NCBI RefSeq assembly: GCF_030035675.1
Contig: NC_084499.1
Location: forward strand, 16,998,239 to 17,062,238
From: Rhineura floridana
Taxonomy: Eukaryota > Chordata > Lepidosauria > Squamata > Rhineuridae
Direction of reading: 5' to 3'
DNA length: 64,000 bases
The notes beneath the pieces are model-generated. The model searched no databases and had not been told where the DNA came from. It saw only the letters and a list, made by a program, of their open reading frames with translations. The position numbers were made by a program, and so were the translations under genes. Shown one piece after another: positions 12,001 through 21,000 of the stretch. The number at the start of each line of letters is the position of its first letter. The stretch's first letter is position 1.

Positions 12001-15000
12001 GGGACTGCCCCACCAACCTCAGTCTGTCCTCAGCCAGTCCCCACCGGCCTGCCACCTTACTTACAACCAGTCCAGAGGGTGGCCCGCCTGTCTGCTTCCT
12101 CTTCCTTAGTCTCAGAGTTGCTGTTGTGGATCTCAGTAGGGAGGGAAATAGAATGAGTTGACTCTGCCTGTCATTGGCTCTGGCTCCACCTCCTGTTTGG
12201 GCTTCCTGCCTTCCACCTTACCCGTCCCAATGGGCACCAGCCACCACTATCACTCCGGGACTTCCAGAGTGCCGTACACTGGGCTTTGCAAATCCCGACA
12301 TCAGCTGGTCAATGGAGCTTACAAAGCCAGTTTCACACCTGCATCTTTACTTGCTGCATGCTTGACATCATATAGGACATCAGGTGCAGGGCAAGTGGGC
12401 GTGTATTGGCCAAAACAGCCTAGTGAGCCACGTGGAGAGATCTGACAGGCCTAGTTAGGCCCATGGGCTGGAGGTTCCCCTCTTCTAGGCCCACATTCTG
12501 TGGCTAATAGTGACTAGCTTGGTGCTTCTGGAAAGCTAACAAGGAGAGGATTGTCTTTTCTCATTGGTTGTCCCCAAAGCCTGGTACTCAGGTATATTGC
12601 CATTCTACCGAGGATTCTGTTTACTTATCATGGCCGATGGAGAGACTAATAGACCCACCCTTCTGCTGTCACCGTTTCGTAGCGGTGGTGGACTCTTTAA
12701 GTCAGGGATAGGGAACCTGCAGCCTTTCAAATGTGGTTGGGCAAAATGGTCAGGGTTGCTGGGAGTTGTAGTCCAGCATCAAATGGAGGGCCACAGGTGC
12801 CCCACCCCTGAGGTAAGTGAATTATGGGATGCATCCAAAGACGAGGCCAATTCATAGTAGACTCTAGAGATATTCTAGAATTCTGCCTAATTTGGATTTG
12901 GTCCCTAATTTTCCATTAATTTGCTTATTGTCTATTATTATTATTCATTAGATTTATTAGTCACTTGATACCCAAAGGTCCGCAAGTGACTAGATTTTTA
13001 TGTAGCAATTTTCTGCTGCTAGTTTTGAAAACAATTTTAAAAAAAACCAGCCTCTAAAATATTGCTCGCCCTAAGCCTTGTTCCAGCCCTGGAGATGATG
13101 GGAGTTGTAGTCCAGCAGCAACTGGTGGGTCAAAGATTCCCCAACCCTGTTTTAGAAGATCCAGGGGTTGACCATGCCCTCCCCATCCCTCAGCCAAGAT
13201 ATTACTGATGAAATCCTGCTGTCATTTGTGCCATGACTCCCAGAGAAAGAGAGCTTGTGTCAAAAACCCAGAAGCCTATTTTGTTTTTTTGTTTCTCTTC
13301 CCTCTGTCACCCTGTTCAAGGATTTTCCTGCTGAGATGTCACACCAGCCCACCAACTGGAGCCGTCCAGCGCTGGAGTCTAGGGGACTGGCCCGGAGGTA
13401 CGTTTCTCATTTTCACATAAGCTACCAGGCCAGGTTTCAGGTTCTGGTTTTGGTGTACAAAGCCCTATGCAGCTTGGGGCCAGGATACCTGAAATATCAT
13501 CTTACCCCTTATATACGCAGTCGATCACTGCACTCCGAGGATTGAACCTGGGACCTTCTGCATGCAAGGCAATGCTCTACCGCTGAGTCCGAGCCCCTCC
13601 CCAAATGTAATATGAAAGAATTTATGGTTTAATCAACAAAAACAACCAATTGCCGCTTGAAAGCAGGGCCATCTTTTATACTGTCTTTGTTTTTCATTCG
13701 CCATTACACCATAGCAAAAAAAAAAAGTGCCAAAAAAATTAATGTGCCTTTTAAATCGCAGCCTCGCCAATTAATCACCTCGTGGCAGTGGTGATCTGAC
13801 CGGTGAGACTGCCAGTGATGCGGACGCCACAGTATTTTCTGTCTTCTCTCCATAGCCAGATGGAGGCTGCAGCCTTGGTGGAGGCCACTGCGATGAAGGC
13901 AATGCTCACCTCCAGCAAGACCTATCGCCTTCTGCAGAGCATCATAGAGGACAACGCAACACTGGAGTTTATGGGACAGATGGAAGAGAGGTGAGCTCTT
14001 GGGGAAATCTGTCTGAGAAACAAAAGGCTGCTGGATCAGGCCAGAGGCCCATCCAGTCCAACATCCTGTTCTCACCATGGCCAACCAGATGGCCATGGGA
14101 AGCTTACAAGTAGTACAGCAGCAATTCTTCCACTCGTGATTCCCAGCAACTGGTATTCAGAGGCATTATTACTTCCAGTAGTGGAAGTAGAACATAGCTG
14201 TAGGAAGTTCGTAAGTCCGTTTAAAAAACAACATACAAACATGCATACATGTAAATAACACTGACATACTACTTTCCGATGCCCAATCAATTTACAGTTT
14301 CATTCATTTATTTTTAAGTTCATTCCTATGTTAGGATCTTCACTCTAATATCAAAATAAGATGTTGTTGTTATGTGCCTTCAAGTTGATCCCGACTTATG
14401 GTGACCCTATGAATCTTTTTTGGATACATTCATAGGGTTTTCATGGTAAGAGGTGTTCAGAGGTGGCTTACCATTGCCTTCCTCTAAGCCTACGGCACCC
14501 GGTATTCCCAGGTGGTCTCCCATCCAAGTGCTAACCAGGCCAGACCCTGCTTAGCTTCGGAGTTCAGACGAGATTGGGCGTATTTAGGGTAGTATGGCCG
14601 TAGGCTCAAAATAAGATAAGGTATAAGAAAATTGTAAATAACTGTTGTATAATCGTATGCTATTTTATTCTTACATTTATATCTCACTTTGCCTACAGAT
14701 GGTCCTTTCTCTTTCCATTTTGTTTTCCTCATTGACGTTTGCTTTCAATTCAGCTTTCAGTGACTCTGAAATCATGACTGGGAGTTTTACCCACGGCAAA
14801 AATCCCCACGGACCTTTCTCAGAATTCCCACTCCTGTCCATCCCCCAGACTGCATTGTTCTGCCTCCTGAATCCATTATCCACCTCATCAACTCAGTTTT
14901 CTTTGGCTTCTTCTCCTCGCAGGTACCAGAGAATCCAAAAAGCACAGGGGGAGCTCAGCTCCAAGATGGAAGAGGCCGCAAGCAAAGCCAAGAAAACCTT

Positions 15001-18000
15001 TGCTTTGATCCATCAGACCAACAGAGACACGGCAAAGGACTTCTCATGGATCAGCACTCAAACATTGGTGAGAGAAGGACCGCAGCTCAGTGGTAGACCA
15101 TTGGCTTTGCATGCTGAAAGTCTCAGGTTCAACTAGGAATGGGGGTTGCTATCTGATTATGTTTCATTTTTCAGTTCGTCAAATGGACTGCCAGTTACGA
15201 TTCGCCGTAAATTGTATTCCGCTAGTTATCATGACGATTTCTGGCTCTTCCTTCCCCCCCCCATTATTTTTTCTGAAAAATTACACCGTTTTTCCATTAT
15301 TCCTTATGCTGCTGTATAATTTATATAATGTATACAGCAGCAGCTGATTACAAAAATAATTATGTAAATAATTACATAATTCTCAGCACGGATTTTAAAA
15401 AACAATTATGGTATTGCTCTACAGCCGCAAACACACGCAAATAATGGGAATCTATTCGACGATGAGATGAACGTATGGATTATCCCAGAATTCGATACCA
15501 AATCCGATTTTGGGAATATTCTACACCATCTCTAGGTTCAATACCTGCTAAGTCCAGTTTAATGGATCTGATTGCAGATGACAGGAACGATCATTTCTCG
15601 GCCTGAAACCCTATATCCAACTAAGTTGTACTCAGAGCAAACCTCCTGAAACTAATGTATTTAAATTAGTCCTTTCCTTCATTTTCAGTGGGTTTACTCT
15701 GAGTAGCACTAGCATTGGATGCAACCCATAGCTAATCCCCAGGTAGGAAACTCTGTTGTTTTAATGGCCCACTGAATTCTTTTTAGTGAATTGTTACTGT
15801 TTTATTAAGGGCCTTGTGCCATTTTGTTAAATTGTTTTGTTTCTTTGTTGTTTTTGTTTTCCTTTTGTATCATTTATTGATGGTGAGCCACTTTGAGGGC
15901 CACTGAGGAGCGTGCAATCGAAACAAATCTGCTTTGGTGTTTGATCCTACAGCGCCCCCTAATGCAGGAAGCTGAAAATCTTACTCGGCATGCCAGTGAA
16001 CTGGAGCAACTGGCAGAAGTGAAGAAACATCTGGTGTCCGACGGATCCCTTGTTGTCCAAGCCAGACTAGAGGGCACGCTTCAGACGATGCATCAGCAGG
16101 AGCAGGTGATGACGCTCTGGGTGGGGTTGCATCTCATTTTCAAGCAGGAGAATTTGCATTGGTAGAAATCTGCATAATTCAGGCTGTCCATGCCATCGCT
16201 TATGTTGCCAAAATGGAACCACCCATGCATAAGAGTAGGAACAGAAATTTGATTTCAAGCCCAATCTGTCAAATATGTTCTTTCCAAAACAATATGAGAA
16301 ATGAAACACAGCCATCCTTCCAAGTTTGCACTTATCCGAATGTTGTGATGTTGTTCTCCAATCAAACAATGTTTACAATTTCTGCAGTGCTTGCTATATT
16401 AGGAGGAAATGTGCAGAAAAATGAATATATTTGTGAAAATGACATACAACAAGGCATTCTTTTGGGATAAATTGCTGGCAAAAATGTATACATCAGTCAC
16501 AACTGCATACACAAATATTTTTACCAGGAGAAATTTGCGCTAAAGTGCTGAAGAATTTTTATCAGGATTTTTTAAAACAACAACAACAAATTGCTGCAGA
16601 AATGTGGAGAACTGAATTTAAGAATGGAAACTGAGAGGACCGAAATTGACAGATCCTTCCATCTCTAGCCACAAGAAGGAACTGTCAACAGGCTTGGGGA
16701 AACCCAAACTGAGAACCACAAAAACAAACCTTATATATCAAAACTTACATCAAAATGCAACCTAATGACAGTGTATCATGAAAAATTCATAAATATCACT
16801 GCACACAATGCAAGCACCAAAATCATCCTACGCATTCATGCTGTAACAAAACGAATCTAAATGCACGCTTGCACACACCCACACACCAATTAAGGATGGG
16901 CAAAATTCAACCCTGTTCCTTTTTGTTGTCTACAGTTCTGGGAAAGAACATACAATGCCCACACGCTGGCCACCTCATCGCTCTCAAACGGAGAGGCTGC
17001 CGTCTCCGAAGCAAAGAACCTGTTGTCCAGCCTGGATGGTAAAGACAGATTGCCTGAGCCGTTCTCTGTAACCCTCATTCCTATCTAGATCAGCCTTGGC
17101 CAACTTTGTGTTCTCAAGGTGTTTTGGACTACAGCGGCCATCCACCTACACAACAACACACTCATGCTGGCTAAGGCTGATGGGAGTTGTATTCCAAAAA
17201 CATCTGCAGGGTACCAGGCTGATATAGAGCTAAATTCTTGCGGTATTGAGTTCAGATGCATAGCGATAAGGATCTACAACCAGGGAAGGATTGTTGGGAC
17301 AAAGTGCTTCAATTTACTACAGGATCAGAGATGCTTTTTGCCTATTTGCTTTTGTGTTTTAACCATATTTTGTGCAAATCTTACCTGAATTCTATCCTGT
17401 TTGGTCTACTCATTTTGGCAGGGGTGCAATGTAAAATCTGCGAAGTGTTTCATTCAAAATGTTCAGGTTTAGATCTGCTCTTTTTTTGGGGGGGGGGAGG
17501 CTAGAGGGGAAAGTGTTTGGATATGACTTGCAGAAGGGCGATATGGTAAAGAAACTGGGTGGGAGGCTGGGGAGGTGTCTGACGGCTGTGCTGGATGAAG
17601 ATGTCCAGTCACCCAGATCACTGAAAACTGTACCCATCCTTTCCTTGTTTCCAAAATGCTATCACTAGTTTCACAGTTTCCTTCACAATAATGAGTGCAT
17701 TTTTCACTTAGCAAACAGTTGGTATTGAGAAAACCATGTACTAGCCATAGTATTACCATACAGGAGGTGTTCTCCATGTTCTAAAACTGTTGGAGTTTTT
17801 GGTGTGTGTGTGTCTGTATGTAGTCTGTTAAGACTGGTACTTGAAAGAAAGAAACATAAAGTTTATTCCTACAAAGAGGTAAAGTCATACATGCTGAAGC
17901 AGCCATGCGGCTTCCACTCAGGGAGCCATTACTAACTAACTGAAAACAAAGACAGGAAGAGAAGGGAGAAGCAAAGCCTGCCAAAACAACAAACATTTTA

Positions 18001-21000
18001 GAGGAGGAATCAGCAGAGGGAAGAATAGATTTCCTTTCAGTCTCTTGTTCCTCCCCCCCCCATTGGTTCAGGTCACTTGTAACATGTTGGTGTTTTTCTC
18101 CCAATAAAAGCAGTCTTCACCAACCTGGTGCCTTCCAGATCTTTTGGACCACAATCTCCACCGTCCCTGATCATTGGCCGCTGATGAGAATTGTAGTCCA
18201 AGAATGTCAGGCACAGTAGGCTTGGGAAGGCCACTCTTAAACTTCTGCTCAGTGGTGTAAATCAGTGCTCATGCTATGTTCATCCCCCTGGCTCAAAGCA
18301 GTGTAACCACACTCTTTATTTCCCCATCATCAGGGATGAGGAGGCAGGTTGCACGTCACAAAGGTCAGTCCCCCACCAACAGGAAAATGGCAGCCGTACG
18401 GGATAGGGCGATTGTGGATGCTCAGAGAAAGATCAGGCAAGCGCGGAGGGTTCTAGGAAGTTCTCTTTCAGTCTCTGCTGAGGCCCGGAAAACTGCCAGC
18501 GACGTGGAGTCGGTCACCAAGGAAGGTGCTAAGGTATGAATGACTCATCACTGCAAGACGTGAGACCTGCTGTTACACTCAGCCCACTTACCACTTGTGA
18601 CTCCCAATGACTGGCATTTGGGGGCATACAGTGGAGGCAGCGCATAGCCACTGTGGCTAGTAGCCGTTGCTAGCCTTATCCTCCATGAATTTGTCTTATC
18701 CTTTTTCAATTCCGTCCAACTTGGCGGTCATCGCTGCCTCCTCTGGGAGCGAGTTCCATTGTTTAACTATGCGCTGTGTGGAGAAGTCCTTTTCTTTTGT
18801 CTGTCCTAAATCTTCCAACGTTCAGCTTCACTGGATGTCACACATTCTAGCACCATGAGAGAGGGATAAAAACTTTTCTATATCCACTCTTTGCAGGCCA
18901 TGCATAATTTTATACAGTTCTGTCATGTCTCCTCTTACCTCACCTTTCCTCCTAGCTGAAAAGCCCCCAAACTGGGAAGTTGGAGGACAGCTTTTGGCAC
19001 AGCACCATTTAGCATACCTGTGCTTTTAACATAATTAGCTGCATGGACTGAACACATCTCCTTAACCCTCTCAGTGACAGCTGCCTGGGTCTCCTCTCTG
19101 CTGGCGAGGATGCTTTTCTGCACGTATGGTGGCAGTGTAACAAAGTTAAGCAATTTTGGTGTATGTTTTTTAATGTTGCTGGTAAACTTCTTAAGACAGA
19201 ATTTACCCCAGATCTGGCCTTGGCGCTTCTGCGTATCAAAAGTCATTTGGAAATCCCTAAGACTCTGATGTGTCTTTTACCCAGACTCCTGTTTACAGCA
19301 CAGCTGTTGAAATTGCGAAAAGTTGGAAGGGAACTGAATCGCTTAAAAATCGATTCGCTAGACTTTGGCAACTTGCCTTACTTTCCCTCTTGTTTCTATG
19401 AAGCTGTCTTATCTTTAAGGCTCATTTCTTTTTGTACGGAGTGACGTGTATGTTGTATGTTGGTGACAGTTTTTATTGTTGTAAACGGTTGGAAATTTCA
19501 ATGAAAATCATTTAAAAAAACACAAAACAGCTGCAGAGGGAGCCCCAATTGAGTTCGGCGCTCTTGTGCGCACAAGGAGGAATTGAAAAGCTTGCTCGCT
19601 CCTTTCTGACATTTTAAAAATGTAAATGTACTGCGTTCAAGTGGATTCCGACTTATGGCAACCCTATGAATAGGGTTTTCATGAGGCTGAGAGGCAGTGA
19701 CTGGCCCAAGGTCACCCAGTGAGCTTCATGGCTATGTAGGGATTTGACATTTTAGCAGGCCCTACTCAAACCATGACTCTACCTACTATTACCTTTAGAT
19801 CGCCCACACCATGGAGTCCAGTCACCTCTACTCTTCTTACCTGGGTTTTTTTTTTAATTATCTTCTGCAGAAGGCCGAAGACACACTCAGAGACACGAAG
19901 CGGGAGAAAAGGCGTGCAGATAAACTTGCGGGGCACATTGCTCTGACCGTGGCAGAAATCTCCAGGCAGGAGGGAGAGTCTGAAGAACGGGACAGCAAGC
20001 TCACTGGAACTGGCCAAGTCAGTGACGGTTTGAGATTCATCAGCTGGAAAGGGGTGGTGGAGAGGGAGGCATTGCTATCTCTTTTTTAAAAAATAATAAT
20101 AATCTGCCCCCCCTTTTGTCCCTAAATCTCTGCTTTGCTCCCAATATTGTTTGTTTTACACCAGAGGTGGGGAACCATTTTCAGCCCAAGGGCTGAATTT
20201 CCTAGTGGGCAACTCTCTGGGGGATGGGGGAGACATGCCAGTGGTAGGTGTGGTCAGAGGCAAAAGTGGGTGGAGCCCCACGTGTGATTCTTAACCTTTG
20301 TAGAATAGGCTACATTCCAGCCATGCAAAAGTCAGAGATTCTGCACGCCCGCACATTGAGAAGGGTGAGGAACAGGGCTGGTGAGAGGTGTGGCCTGGAG
20401 AGAGAGGAGCGTGGCCTCCGGAGAGTCCCAAGAGCTGGATAGAAGCAGGCCTGGAGGACTGCATTTGGCCCCTGGGCCTGAGGTTCCTCAGCCCTGTCTT
20501 GTCTTATTAGGGATACTGTAGCACATGGCAAAAGGGGGTTAGACTAGATGGCCTTTGAGGTACCTTCCAACTCTACAGTTTTAACGCACAGACCATCTCA
20601 TTGGAAGGTTGCGGCAGAGATGAGCGATCTTGACAGGAGCCTCCGAGATGCCCAGCGCTCCTTGGAGACTGACATTGCAACGCTGAACAGCCTGCTCTCC
20701 GGTCTAGGTGGGCAACCGATACCACTTTGCTGTCTTCATTTCCATCACCTGTCTGTGAGAGTAGCTGGAGCCTGGAAGCCAAAAGCAAAGTCCCACCCGA
20801 CCAATTCAGGAAACAGAATGACCAACATAAGGCCAGAGAACGGGGCCGGCCCTATCATTAGGCAGAGTGAAGGAGATGCACCAGGCGGCAGATATACTGG
20901 CAGGGGGGAGGTGCACAGAGCAGCAGCAAGATGTTAAAAGACAGAGCTAGAGGGGGCATGTCACCTGCCCTTTGCCCCTTCAGCCATCCTGCTGCCCTCT

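Noticed and set aside
13336-13397. Shorter version of the LAMC3 exon starting after AG at 13334-13335
   Set aside because: It keeps frame, but the longer exon has a far better pyrimidine tract and its extra residues (DFPAE) align with the human protein.
14490-14606. A functional 5S rRNA gene on the minus strand
   Set aside because: It carries many mismatches to 5S rRNA and runs directly into a SINE body with a Bov-B tail.
19163-19444. 93-codon open frame as a host gene
   Set aside because: It resembles the end of an L1-type ORF2 and is broken upstream.
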